From assembly GCA_029204225.1 (NCBI GenBank), contig CM055108.1:24265670-24329669 (forward strand): DNA of 64,000 nt. Direction: 5' to 3'. This document shows positions 43,633-54,912 of this stretch, piece after piece. Each line of letters starts with the position of its first letter. Position 1 is the first letter of the stretch. The DNA comes from Diphasiastrum complanatum (lineage: Eukaryota; Streptophyta; Lycopodiopsida; Lycopodiales; Lycopodiaceae). Both the position numbers and the translations under genes were made by a program. Under the pieces are notes generated by a model. That model searched no databases and was not told the DNA's origin. It saw nothing but the letters and a program-made list of their open reading frames with translations.

Positions 43633-44049
43633 TCTCCTCCTCTATCTCTTATGTTTCTTTTGTATTTGCTAATTGATTGGATTTGATGCTTGTTGGAGTT
43701 GATCATTGTTATGCTTTTTGTGTGTGAAAGAGAACAATAAGTCTCTATCATTGTGTGTAGTGTTAATGGATGTAGTGTTAACTGCTAGTGTTAATGGATC
43801 TTAGGTATGCTTAGTGTTAGACATGGATCATATATGCATTTGTTGCATTATGAAATAAGCTATCGCTCTCATGGGAATGAATCTTCGCGTGACAACTAGT
43901 TAATCCTCTTCATCTTCTTGATGCATGTGCGCTTGGATCTAGGGTTGAAGATGGATAGGAAATACCCGCTACAGAATCCTCTTAGTCATTTGATATGAAT
44001 ATGTGATACTGATTCAAGTGTGTACATTTGTTGTAGATCATCCATTTTT
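43633..44049. other. No gene recognised
   Basis: AT-rich sequence between the unknown decayed coding region (+) and the gypsy gag/protease remnant (-). Confidence 0.25.
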
Positions 44050-47000
44050 TTCAAGACGATTTAAAGTTCTTCTTTTTCTTTTAAGTTGGGATAGTAATAG
44101 CAAGTAATTTGTGCATTTGCTTCTTCGAAGAAAGTCGTTTGAGATGTTTTCCTGTACTCTTCCAAAACTTCACTAGATTCTTTCATCAGATGGAGATCAA
44201 CAATAAAGGATTCTCCATTATATGAATGTTGAATCAAAAAGCTGACTTCACCCCAACTCCTCGTTGAAACTCCACATGCATAAGTGTCTGTGCAGAATCT
44301 TCCCTCTGACTCGACTATATGTACAAGGCATAAATATCCTTCATCAACTATCTTCGATGGTTTACTCTCCAAAATTGTTGTCGTCTCTCAAAGAAGTAGT
44401 CACGTTCCAAGCTTGTTATGTCAACGCATGTAAAATTACCATGTGGAGACTTTTGCTTCTCTTTATCCACCATGTCCCGGAGATCTTCAACTATTCGCTC
44501 GACCATGTCTTATCCATTGGGTAATGGAGTCACTCCCCACCCCACTACACTTTTATCTCTCAATCTCCCAATTTTATGCTCCTAATCAAACACGCATGCC
44601 CATATGAAAGTTAGCAAATGTCCAATGTAGCTCAAAATTTATGTAGAATGCAAAGGTATGGATGCACGAAACTGGTATTACAAATGTATGTTCAATCACA
44701 CCGTGCCTACAAGATGCGAGTGCAACATGTGAATGGAGTCGACTCATACAGTTTCCAGTGTGTGATTCTCACATGTAGTAACAACAACTCCCATCTTTGT
44801 ACATTGAAACAACTCTTTCTAATTTTCTAATGGTATTTAAAAAATAAGATAGAACGTTGACCAACAAAAGAAGAAAATGTAATAAAACCAAATCGGCAAA
44901 GTAAAGTCAACCTTATCACCTCTCAACTCCTCTAGGTGAAATCAGGGATAGGGGCATATTGCCTTACAACATCTATCCAACATCTGTCTTTGTTAGGGTA
45001 TTCTCCATGTGCTTCAATTCTTCTTGGTCGTTCATATACGTGGTAAGGATCAGGGTCTCTATATCAAATCAGCCAACTATGATGATCGTGAATCAACTTC
45101 TCATCTAAAGGAGTTTCTTCATAGTTGTCAAACATCTTGCTTATGTCGTAAGGCTCATCATCCTCATCTATAGACATATATGCAATACTATGATTTTTTC
45201 ATGCTCAGATTTATCGTCACTAATATAGCCAGGTGTTCTTCATCCCAAAGGAATGGGTCATATGGTATTTCAATACCTTCTTGGAATTTGTCAACATCAA
45301 AGTTTACTGACACGTGGTCATCTTTTGTGTCTTCTTGATATTCGAATAAGCTTTGGATATCAAATGACTCCTGATCAAATACATAGATAGGGGTTTCAAG
45401 ATTTTTCAACCCACCCCCTTGTATCTGTTGTTCATGGCTTTGTATGCTTGTAGATCCTGGCCTCCCATAACTACTTTTGACAACTTTTCTAATGAGTACA
45501 CTATCCTATTGATTTTGATTAGTTTCTAGTGGAATGACCTTGTACTACCCTCTAAGAGAGTTGCTTCTTCTACTCCTGGTACTGATCTAGAATTTGGTTC
45601 GTCAACACTAGTAGTGGATTCGGAATCGTCCTCACTACTCATGACCTCCTCCCACACGGATGAAGGTATGGGTGCTCTTTTTGATTGAGCAACCATCAAC
45701 TATCATTCATTCTCTTCCCCTTCTAAAAACAAGTACTCCTGTTGGGATGTCGACTATATAGTTACTAAGCATGAGCCATGGGTGTCCTAGCAATATGAAT
45801 ATCCCATGTTCCCAGCGTACATCCTCATGACATAGAAGTCCACTTGGATGGTCTTGTTAGCCACGATGATGGAGACATTTTTCATCTCTCTCTCCAATTT
45901 GATCACAGAGTTGTTTGTTAGCTTCAGAGCGGTCAAAGTAGCTGGCTCTAAAGTAAACCCGAGTCAATCTAACTAATCTAGACTGATAATGTTTACTATA
46001 GACCCTACATCCACTATGGCCCCTGAAATGGCCAGGCCATCTATTAGTACATCTACTTTAGGACAGTAGCGATCTAACAGGTCCGCATCCACCTTTCGTA
46101 GGTGGTTCCAATATTATGCATGTTGGAGGTCTCATCATACGTTTGACAATGCGTTTGATAATGGGCGATAACTATACCAGTTGCCATAGCCCTATCTCTA
46201 ACTTCAGGTTTTCTAGGGCTTGACCTAAGTCAATGTTCTCTCTCTTCAGATTCAGATCCGTCTTACCTAAACGTGCAGATTTTGGTCGTAGTTCTCTTGG
46301 TCCCTAGGCTAATTTTCCCTTTCCTTGGTCCTAGAAAACTAGGGTGTCTACATTCTTCCAAGATGCTGACCTCACCTTGCTCCCTGGGTATTTTCATAAT
46401 CAGGTGTAGGTTCAAGTATTGTCTCTTCAATTGTCACTGGTTCGTCCACCTTCTGTGGTGGCTTAGGTATAGGCTTGGGTGTTATGGGAGGTAGCTCAAT
46501 GTAGAGGTTGCTCCGGTTTACTACCAACAGCTCTTCCATGGTTGTGGGTTCTTCCAATTTATCTACCACAATGAAGTTCACAAGTGGCCGACCATTCTCT
46601 ACGTGCGCCTTTCCTTTGTCTTCTTGACTAATCCTGGGTCCTTGTTGTATGTACTGAGGTGGTCTTGATGGTCCTACAGTTTTTGTCCTCCTGGGGCCTA
46701 TGATTTATAGGTCCAAGCATTCTATTCCCAATGTTCAAGACATTTCTACGTGTCCAGCATTTGTTCTCAAGTGCCCCGGCCTCTTGTAGTATCCGTAGAC
46801 TTGGTTGAGACAGTTACGGTTCAAGTGGTTCCCTCTACAGTGTCGACACACAAAGGGGCTCTAGCCCTTTATGGAGTGTTTTTGTCCTATCAAATTCCGA
46901 TGTCATTTGAGAAAATTCACTTAGCCCTCCCATCGTCGGGAGTATTACGATCGCTTCTGTCAAACGTCTTACCATTTTGTTGGCTATAAGTTCTATAACG

Positions 47001-47200
47001 GAAAGTGCCACGTTCTCTATTGGTGGCTTTGTAGTGTCGACTGCTTCAAGCTCTGGTAGTTCTTTTATGGCTTCCAACGATTCAACAAAGTCCATCATGG
47101 GTTGGTTTGATTCGCTATTTGTAAGCAGTGGGGGTAAAAGCCCACAGTTGCTTCTCCTAAGTCCTAGACGTTCTCTCTGGAGGGCGCACATTCTTCTGCG
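44050..47200 (-). mobile_element. Decayed Ty3/gypsy gag-protease region (-)
   Basis: From right to left on the minus strand: a gag-like frame (46,835-47,191, FVESLEAIKELPELEAVDTT); a CCHC knuckle CRHCRGNHLNRNC followed by a degraded second one (YYKRPGHLRTNAGH, about 46,740-46,850); a proline/glutamate-rich linker (46,372-46,581); and a protease-like stretch (VLIDGLAISGAIVDVGSIVN then IIS, about 45,970-46,050). Acidic frames follow (45,188-45,409 and 44,061-44,372) that I cannot assign. The protease active site reads DVG rather than DS/TG. RT, RNase H and integrase are absent. The left part (44.05-45.2 kb) is included only by continuity. Confidence 0.5.
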
Positions 47201-47621
47201 GGCGGAAGGGCCGAGGAGCCGGCCCTTCCCTTGCGTGAATTCGGTTTTTACATTTTTTTTTCTTTTTTTTTTGACGTAAATTTTTTTTTACAGACCGAGC
47301 GGAAGGTGCATGTAAAAAGGAAATGGCATTAAGTTTTGTGAGTCACCTTCTTTGTCTTCATGAAAAATCAAAAAATAATTTTAAGACTCATAAAGATGCA
47401 CAAGAAAATGTAATGTTCACCAACTTTTCCAACTTTTAAAGTGCGAAAAAATATTCGTAGTGACCTTTCAAATTTCAACGAGTGAGTGAGTGGTTCGTTG
47501 ATTAGAATGGATGGTTAGTAATATGTGGATGGTGCCAGGACGTTGGCACCCGCCTTTCATGCGCTACTTACAAGGCCGCAACGCAAACCTTGAAAAGCAT
47601 ACATAATCAATGGTGATGCAT
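47201..47621. other. No gene recognised
   Basis: A short GC-richer stretch (about 47,190-47,240) and poly-T runs, then AT-rich DNA leading to the 44-bp repeat array. No coding signal. Confidence 0.25.
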
Positions 47622-47850
47622 TTAAGCAATATCATTTCTCTGACATACTTTTCATTATTATTATCTAAGATCATATTATTGCTCTGACATTCTTTTGATT
47701 ATGAATATTTAAGATCATATCATTTCTGTGACATACTTTTGATTATTATTATTTAAGATCATATCATTGCTCTGACATTCTTTTGATTATTAATATTGAA
47801 GACGTATTTGCGCTGACATACTTTTGATTACTATTATTTTAAGATCATAG
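47622..47850. repeat. 44-bp minisatellite, five copies
   Basis: The unit runs AAGATCATATCATTGCTCTG, then ACATACTTTTGATTATTATTATTT. The word TGACAT starts at 47,641, 47,685, 47,729, 47,773 and 47,814, giving spacings of 44, 44, 44 and 41. The array ends 35 bp before the first ankyrin exon, so it lies in the intron or 5' region of that gene. Confidence 0.85.
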
Positions 47851-47884
47851 TTCTCATTTTCATATCAGATATATTCATTCACAG

Positions 47885-48773
47885 GCATCGGAGTTGCAGG
47901 AAGACGATCCTCTTGCTGAGAAGCCAGCGATCAAGAAAGTATGGGAGGCTGTTAAGGAGGGAAATTTGGAGGAAGTCCGTCGCTCTATTGAAAGTGGGGA
48001 AGATGTTTCTCTTCCAAATCCCGTAACTCTCGACACGCCTTTGTACGTACCACATGCAAGTTGCTGCAGTGCTTTAGAAAATTCAACCTGTTTTACAGAG
48101 GAGGATTCTTCATGTTAAGTACAGAATCCTCGGAACTATAATATGTTAAGTACAGAATCCTCAGAACTTGATGGATCTCAAGAAAAATAACCCTCAGATA
48201 ATCCTTTCATGTGCTAGGTAGTGTTTTCCGGACAATGTTGCTCAAATACCAGAACGAAAAGGCTTGAAATCTTTTATGAAAGAGCTCCAATTTTGAGCCA
48301 TGAGACAATGCATGCATTCTCTAGTGATATTGCTGGTTATAATCTGCAAAAAGCAAGTCGTTCGAGCTGGACATTCCGTCTTGTTCTTTCAATTGACCTC
48401 ACATTAAATTTGTTTTTCATTGTATATCGGGGATGAGTTTGATTATATACTGAAAAAGGGCCTCGTTTGACAGATTAATAGCAGCAAAAACTGCGCACAA
48501 AGAAATGCTTACCTTCTTGTTGTCAAAAGGTGCAAGCGTAACCAATCGAAATCGCGTTGGAGACACTGCTCTTCACTGGGCCGTGAGATTCTCGTCTTAC
48601 TTCATTTTCCATGTTTGTTGTTAGACTAGTGGCCTTTCTTCGAAAGAAACTTCGTTGATGATAATTGCTAGCAATGGCAACTATCGTGCTTTAAATTATT
48701 GGTTCAGCCCAGCATTGCTTCGCATGAGTTGGTTCGCTTGCTTCTAAAGAAGTCAGATAACCCAGATATAAAA
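47885..48773 (+). CDS. Ankyrin-repeat protein, partial (three exons seen)
   Basis: Three plus-strand exons share correct phases. Exon A (47,885-48,042, after ATTCACAG) reads ASELQEDDPLAEKPAIKKVW, EAVKEGNLEEVRRSIESGED, then VSLPNPVTLDTP. Exon B (48,474-48,582, after TTTGACAG) reads LIAAKTAHKEMLTFLLSKGA, then SVTNRNRVGDTALHWA. Exon C (48,708-48,773, after GGTTCAG) reads PSIASHELVRLLLKKSDNPD, then IK. Exon A ends CCTTT|GTACGT and exon B restores Leu across the join. The repeats carry the ankyrin hallmarks DTPL...AA..., ...LL..GA and GDTALHWA, a protein-protein interaction fold. The start exon and any exons after 48,773 were not found, so the gene is partial or truncated. The protein partner cannot be inferred. 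Confidence 0.65.
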
Positions 48774-49409
48774 GTAAAAAATCATGTGCGTTTGTGAGCG
48801 GCATAATTTTATTGTTCTAGCATTCACCATATATTTTGCCATAAAGTGGGTAACATATTATTAAAACGGCCACATTGTGTAATGCATTAATGTCAGCTTT
48901 TTTTTGTCAACAAGCAAGTCAAAAAATAGTACGTCTAGTTTTAAGCTGAACAAACTAGTCGGGAAACTCTTACTTGGTGAGGCCTTTGAAAATTTGAACT
49001 CAAATGATTTCTAAATCTATGAAATCTGATAAGGATCTGCATTTTATAACAACTGGAAGAAGAGTTTTCTTTTCTGATATCCAAGAGAGTCAGTTACTCG
49101 CAGGGCTAAAGTGAGGGGTTAAATGCCAATGGCAAGCAATTTCTGGAAGTGTAGGAGGTTGCTCCTAGTGATTTGCTTTTATGCCTCTCAATCAAAAGTG
49201 ACGTTTAGAACTCTGGTATGAGGGTTCACACGTCCCTGACACTGGATTAGGTTGCATTATTGAGTCACCGTCTCTATGGATTCGGGGCAGAAGTATCTTA
49301 AGCAGAAACGTGTTGACTATGTGCCAAGATAACTATCAGCCATTTGAGACTTGTGATTTATGTTCATTCAATGATCTTAGTTGGAGCTTTGTGGATCATC
49401 TATTATTGT
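48774..49409. other. No further ankyrin exon found
   Basis: Sequence between ankyrin exon C and the hAT-like element. It would be intron if the gene continues. No exon with ankyrin similarity was seen in any frame. Confidence 0.3.
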
Positions 49410-49417
49410 CTTTGAGC

Positions 49418-50130
49418 CATAGTTGCACTGCGTTTCTGAAACGCGATTCTGAAACGCGTTTCGGAAATTTTTGAAAAAATTCCAGAAACGTTTTTTTTTT
49501 TTTAATTTGGGTTTTTTTTTGGGCAATGTGGGTATCAGATGAAAGCTCTAATTAAGAGCATGATAACTATGTAATTTGCCGACTATTTCGGGTGCAGGAT
49601 GGTCCAGTTCAGGTGCATTAATCCATGTTGGGTTCTGTGAAGGATAAAAATTCAAAACTAACCTCTAGCATGTCTGTTACGATCACAGATGGTCCCAGTA
49701 AGTGTGTTTTCGCTCAGGGAGTGGAAGGCCAAGTCATGAAGAGGCCTTACCGTCGGGGCCGGGGTCTACAGGCAGCCCCCGGACCCTGCCATTGGGGGGC
49801 GTTGCCCCCCAAACCCCCCACCGGGGGGCTACCGCCCCCCGGACCTCCTGAGCATTTATTGAAAACCAGAGCAAATAACAACCAAATAGCTATTGAAAAT
49901 AAGATCTGTTTGTGCCCCATCTACTGCACTTCTGAGAGACAAAACGCTAAAACGCTTGTTTGACCATTGATCCCCTAAAAAAATTTCAGCCATAAGCTAT
50001 TTTTCCAAAAAAAAAAAGCAAAAAAGAAAGAAAATTTTTTTTTTTTGCGATTCTGGGAGGAGAAACGCATTTCTCAGAATCGCGGTTTCCGAAATGTCTC
50101 CTCCCAGAAACACGATTCTGTGCAACTATG
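49418..50130. mobile_element. hAT-like non-autonomous transposon (713 bp) with GC-rich cassette
   Basis: The element starts CATAGTTGCAC and ends GTGCAACTATG, a perfect 11-bp terminal inverted repeat. It is flanked by the direct octamer CTTTGAGC (49,410-49,417 and 50,131-50,138). An 8-bp duplication is the hAT signature. Inside each end lie repeats of CTGAAACGCG and CGATTCTG; near the right end TCTGGGAGGAGA and TCTCCTCCCAGA form a hairpin. The middle holds a GC-rich block (about 49,745-49,855) of alternating G and C runs. No transposase is encoded, and the open frame across the GC block is probably not a gene. Confidence 0.8.
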
Positions 50131-50138
50131 CTTTGAGC

Positions 50139-50780
50139 TTATGTGATTCCATAGTTGTTAATCTTCTTTGTAACTTGGTATTCGGGCACTATCCAAAGTG
50201 TGTGGGAATCTCCTTTCGTACAAACAAACTTTATTGCTGCCGATTTCCTCTCACAACATGCTAACAATGGTCCACTATCAATAGTCTTTCATTGAACGGT
50301 CTGCCAAGAGGCTGCATCTCTAGCATAGCAATTGGTAGCATTGAGTTTGTGGGTTAAGTTGCAGATCACTATTTAGGTTGGTTCATTAGATGGCAACTCT
50401 TCAAGAGCTGCTACTTGCTGGCGAACTTTCTCATAGGATGAGACACATGATATTTTTTTCTTGGCTACTGTTCAAGCATATCAGTTGAGAAGCTATGATC
50501 GATTTATAGTGGATCACACAACAATGAGACACTTTTTGCAGTCTTCAACAGAGAGTGCAGTTGCTACCTATTTCCCATCTATTCCCTGATATTAAGAGCT
50601 CATCACAGGTTACTCAGTTGGCTTATGTGATGCCCTCATGTGTATGTGGCTTTTTTTGACTTGGAAAAGGCAACTGACAACTGCCTCTGGATATTTTCCA
50701 AAACTCAATTATGAAGCAAGTATCCTTAGTCATAAGAATGAAACGAGAGAGAACATGTAGCTTGAAATTTTTTGACAAGA
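50139..50780. other. No gene recognised
   Basis: AT-rich flank on the right of the hAT-like element. Open frames are short and without domain similarity. Confidence 0.25.
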
Positions 50781-50966
50781 TTAATGTTCTTTTGTGACTA
50801 GCGAAGTGTGCCCGTCGATGACGGGTGGGGAGGGACGATCTAGGTGACGGGCGGGAATTTGGATGGCGGCCAATGGTTTAGGAGGAAAGCCGATGGTCGT
50901 TGACGGGTGGCCGTTGTATGTGTGTGTATGTACGTGGCCGAAGTGTTTGCGGGTGGCCGATGAGGT

Positions 50967-51041
<75 letters not shown>

Positions 51042-51175
51042 CGCACATCTCGCATCTCCCACCCCCCGGGCCGCTAGCCCGATTGGGGGCGCCATGGCAC
51101 ACACCGGGGCAACGCGAGGGGTGGGTCTCGGGCAGCGTGAGCGGCCCGTGAAACACGAACTAATCTAGTGAGAAC
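50781..51175. other. GC-rich segment around a (GT)n(GA)n microsatellite
   Basis: GC-rich sequence about 390 bp long in AT-rich surroundings. It is centred on (GT)n at about 50,965-50,990 and (GA)n at 50,991-51,038. The outer sequences CTTTTGTGACTAG (left) and CTAGTGAGAACAAAAG (right) are roughly inverted, hinting at a transposon, but no target duplication was seen. The palindromic word CGGGCAGCGTGAGCGGCCCG (51,129-51,148) recurs almost exactly at 61,677-61,696. Confidence 0.4.
50965..51038. repeat. Compound (GT)n(GA)n microsatellite
   Basis: About 26 bp of GT repeats pass directly into about 48 bp of GA repeats. Confidence 0.95.
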
Positions 51176-51557
51176 AAAAGTCAATCCTCTTTTATGTTCT
51201 CCCAATTAAGTAAGTTCTCTGACAGCTTGTCTTGTGTATCTACCATGCTCAAAATGGATTTCATCTCAAGTGTGAACATGTCATTGAAGTAGTAGATTAG
51301 GAAAGAAAGTGCAGAATTCCTTTTAGTCAATTTCTTAATAAGCTGGAAATTTGGAAGAAGTACATTGTGTAGCGATCTATTCATTCTTGGATTAAAATCT
51401 TGCACTCTATTGGGCATGTTATTTAGCTATTAACTTTGAATGTTATCTGCAAAAAATATATCAGCTTGAGAGGCTTCAAAAAACTCCAAAAACACTACAT
51501 CCTATTTAAGGACTCAAAAGTAGAGGAGAAGCAAGATATGCTCCATCAAAGAAACAC

Positions 51558-52139
51558 CTCTCAACTTCATTCTTTGGAAGGCCAGATGAAGAGTTCCCTG
51601 TAGACAAAAGTATCAGACTTTTCAGGATGAAAGTCCACCATTTCAAAAGAGCACTGATCTTGCACTTAGCAGTGAAACTACGCCAAATGGATAGCACAAA
51701 AAGCGTGCAAACATACTTCCCAAGGCACACCAGCAGGCAAAAACCATCACCCACTGAAACCGCCACATATACATTGTAAAGGACTAAAAGAGTTTTTAGT
51801 TTTAATGGGAATGAGTTTCCATCGCATACCTCCCATTTTGGTAATGTACATCACAAAATGTGCTCCCATTGCTGGAGTGATTAGATAAGCACCTTGAGTG
51901 CTGACCCTGGAAAGAGATATAGTCAAGTTCAACCGCAAAGCACAGAAAACAGGACACTAATAAAACTCATGAAAATCTCCCATTTTCTTTAACTTGGTAT
52001 GGTGTAATATATAATCCACGCAGAGTCTGCGAACATGTCTGTCGTCCATACCATCCTGGTAGAGGGTTAAAGACTTGGCTCTCTGGTGTTATAAGCACAT
52101 GGTCTGTTTCGTACACACTTCTGGTGAAACTTGGCAAGT
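51558..52139 (-). pseudogene. UGLYAH: (S)-ureidoglycine aminohydrolase, partial gene
   Basis: Three minus-strand exons match this purine/allantoin-catabolism enzyme, which releases ammonia from ureidoglycine in the ER. Exon a (52,139-52,052) reads LPSFTRSVYETDHVLITPES, then QVFNPLPGW. Exon b (51,906-51,830) reads VSTQGAYLITPAMGAHFVMY, then ITKMG. Exon c (51,597 to about 51,558) reads NSSSGLPKNEVER. Acceptors and donors are GT-AG and the phases agree (D and W codons are split as expected). The family motif TRSVY...HALITPE...GAYLITP...HFVMY is clear. The exon with the signal peptide was not found upstream. The second cupin half, normally after ERLIFV, is missing to the left. The real enzyme is about 300 residues and only about 67 are present here. 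It could be a gene with very long introns, but a truncated copy is more likely. Confidence 0.7.
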
Positions 52140-53150
52140 CTGTTGACAAAATTTAGACCATAACTTAAAAGTACCATGATATAGTAATCCCTCCATTGGC
52201 ACGGGTTTTGAAGGTTGAATATGTAGCAAAACAGATGCTTTCAAAGCACAAAAGTCTATGCCTTGAGGCAACTGTAGGTAGCATAAGCAGGCCGGGAGAA
52301 GCATCTTTGTCTCTAACGTATACAGCAGGTACTGACAGTCGTAGTTCTCAATCGAGAAGCGAAAGAGACCAACAGGACACATTGCAATCGACCAGAATTA
52401 GGTAGACTATGAATTAGGTAGACTATGACGCGAAGAGTGGCAAGTAGATAAGCTTCTTCCTATTTTGACCTTATCCTCATTAGAATACGACCTCATAGCA
52501 GCTTGTTAACAAATTTGCACCATTCACTGACAGAACAAGCAAAGGTAGCAAGAATGAATTAAACACAACATTTCTTTGTATAAATCATGAATGAATTTGT
52601 GGCACATTAAAGATAATACTTCTTTTGCATTAACCATAAAGTTGCGTTGCATTTTCTTGTGTAAAGCACGGCATGCAATTGCACACCCTTCGCAAAGACA
52701 AACCAAAAACACCGATGTGCCAATTCAGCTTGATGAACTCGTCTAATAATACTGAACATCTTGCAAAACAATGAATACTATTTGCTAGATAAACTAAATG
52801 TTAGAGGTTGATACATATTTTGATGTAACATGGTAGAAAGATTTAGGTAGAAGTGCTCAATTAATGGTGTGGGTCACAACATGTCCAAGGGGTCAAGGCA
52901 AGTGTAAGATAGAAAGTCAATATTCTATCCAAAGTAGGTTGTCAATCAACCAAACAATGTGAAGGCTTTTGAAACGAAGAATGACAATATCAGGCACCAC
53001 AAATGCGGTGCCTGTCATGATTATCCAAATGCAAGCCAACCATGTATACACGAGAGTTATGATTAAGGAGATATTTCTAAAAGCCAAAGATGAAAATCTT
53101 CAAACTCTTGGGGCTGCAGTTAACTCTATTATAATCTAGCAGGAGAATGA
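52140..53150. other. No gene recognised; upstream of the aminohydrolase exons
   Basis: The first exon of the aminohydrolase gene was expected here on the minus strand but was not identified. A frame at 52,089-52,382 overlaps exon a out of frame and is not real. Confidence 0.3.
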
Positions 53151-53153
53151 TAA

Positions 53154-53189
53154 GTGGGCTTCACAATGTTTGATAGGTGGGCTTCACAA
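53154..53189. repeat. GTGGGCTTCACAA direct repeats (left pair)
   Basis: GTGGGCTTCACAA occurs at 53,154-53,166 and again within ATAGGTGGGCTTCACAA at 53,173-53,189. The 17-base version recurs at 54,340-54,356. The repeats bracket the DEMETER-like fragment. Confidence 0.75.
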
Positions 53190-54319
53190 TTGGAAGGAGA
53201 CTCCATCAGAAAGACTTGCTTTAAGTCATCAATGTACTCAATCATCCCCAGTTAATCTCTACTGGTCAGGAACAAAAGTCATTGAAGGTATACAGCAGGT
53301 AAGCACATATTCAAATGGTGGGCCTCATCCTCAGTGTGGAACTCCTAGTGTCTTAACAACATCAGCATCAGTAGATCCACAACCTAAAAGCCTGAGGAAA
53401 CATAGTCAAGGTAAGGGAGAACCTTTATTTGATTTGAACGAAATCCAAAACAAAGCCTAAGAAGCATCGTCCTAGAGTTGCTCGAGACAAGCCTCCTCAT
53501 GCCACACGGACTCCAAAAAAATCAAATTCGAAAAAGTCCAATTTAAAGCCTAAGCCTCAAAACGGGAAAAGTGCAGGTGTCTACTTCAACTACAATAGCC
53601 CTCCAAAGGATTATCGTGAACAGCCTGGGCAGAATTCTGGGAGTCCTAGAAATAGCTAAGCTTCTAACGCCCTCTTGAACTCAATGAATCAGCAAGCTAC
53701 AAGTATGCATTGCAACATGGCATCAGGGCTACCACAGAGCCCATACCCAAAGGAGGTCCATAGCACCCACGGGAGAGAATTCAACTTTCAATCTACCTTT
53801 AAGTCACATAAGCGGTTTACAGGCAATGGCATCCAGAGGCCAGCCATTGTATCAACTGCTGACTCACTCGTCAAAAGCCTTAGAAAGAAGACAGGGGTGG
53901 ATGCTGGAAATCAAAGAATGCCATCAAAGTCCAAAAGGAAGGTTCAGGGGTCTTTGACGCTTCCTTTGAATGTCCAAGAGGCATCTCAGCAAAGAGCTTA
54001 CCTCAGCAGTGGGACGATTTTAAGCACAAGTGTACCTTATGGCCAGGAGGGGCATTCTAACGATCACTGGACTGCAAGAGTTTGCATGGAACAGACATAT
54101 GAGAGTAACTCAAATTTCATTCACACAGGTTTCAAAAGAAAAATGTTAAATGGTGTACCAGTGAATGCAGGTTATGAAGAGCCCAGTACACGAATACATG
54201 CAAATTCTTGCGTCCATACTACTAATGCCTCAAGTCCATGTCCCCTTCCATCCGTAGCAGCAAGCTTGCAGATTCCAAAGTGCATAAATTCTCACAAACA
54301 AAGAAACCACAAAGGGTAG
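53170..54319 (+). pseudogene. DEMETER-like DNA glycosylase N-terminal fragment
   Basis: The first frame (53,170-53,450) ends KGEPLFDLNEIQ. A one-base shift near 53,440-53,453 leads to SKTKPKKHRPRVARDKPPHA, then TRTPKKSNSKKSNLKPKPQN. This resembles the lysine-rich DLN...KKHRPKV..GKPKR..TPK segment before the catalytic part of DEMETER/ROS1 5-methylcytosine glycosylases. One in-frame TAA lies at 53,657. The frame then stays open to 54,319 with serine/glutamine-rich text (FKRKMLNGVPVNAGYEEPST). The helix-hairpin-helix glycosylase domain and FeS cluster are absent. With a frameshift and a stop it cannot be functional as read. The family assignment rests mainly on the 40-residue basic block. Confidence 0.5.
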
Positions 54320-54339
54320 CTCACGGTGCCCTGCCAATA

Positions 54340-54356
54340 ATAGGTGGGCTTCACAA
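54340..54356. repeat. ATAGGTGGGCTTCACAA direct repeat (right copy)
   Basis: Seventeen bases identical to 53,173-53,189. It is located 20 bases after the end of the DEMETER-like frame. Confidence 0.8.
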
Positions 54357-54366
54357 GGTAGTCCTT

Positions 54367-54426
54367 ACATACATCGCCAAAGAAGAATCATAAGTGACAT
54401 ACATCGCCAAAGAAGAATCATAAGTG
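54367..54426. repeat. 30-bp perfect tandem duplication
   Basis: The unit ACATACATCGCCAAAGAAGA with ATCATAAGTG occurs twice head to tail. It lies in the last intron side of the HSP90 pseudogene. Confidence 0.85.
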
Positions 54427-54907
54427 CTGGTTCTCAACACTACTATAACTGGTTTCATCCTAAACTTACATAGTCTTCCTTGAGGTACAGTGTAATCTTC
54501 GTTCCACGGGCAAGGGGCTTGCCTGCTGCGTCTCTTGTAACAGTGAACGATCCTCTGCATGAGACTCCCAGATATACTGCTCATCCTCGTTGTGCTTGCT
54601 TGTCACAACCACCTTCTCAGCCACCACATATGCAGAGTAAAATCCAACACCAAACTGTCCGTTCATGCTAACTTCTGTTCCGGCGGCCAAAGCTTCCATG
54701 AACTCTTTAGTGCCTGATCTAGCAATGGTACCACGGTTGTTCACCAGACCTGAAAATCACAGCAAATATACAACCTTAATTTTTGTTTATTATTTTACAA
54801 AATGAGATTGAACAGTTATGCTAAAAATGTAGAGCAAAACTAAGAAATTAGAGGCAAGGCTCACCTGCTTTGGTCATTCCAATCCCGCTATCAATAATAG
54901 TGACAGT

Positions 54908-54912
54908 GTTGG
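54908..54912. other. Left target-site duplication (GTTGG)
   Basis: The pentamer GTTGG lies directly left of the LTR and is repeated at 61,231-61,235 directly right of the other LTR. Removing the element and one copy restores the HSP90 frame. Confidence 0.9.

Noticed and set aside
49625-49963. 112-codon proline/glycine-rich frame
   Set aside because: It crosses the GC-run cassette of the hAT-like element. The composition comes from the G/C runs.
52089-52382. 97-codon minus-strand frame
   Set aside because: It overlaps aminohydrolase exon a in the wrong frame and reads across its splice acceptor.
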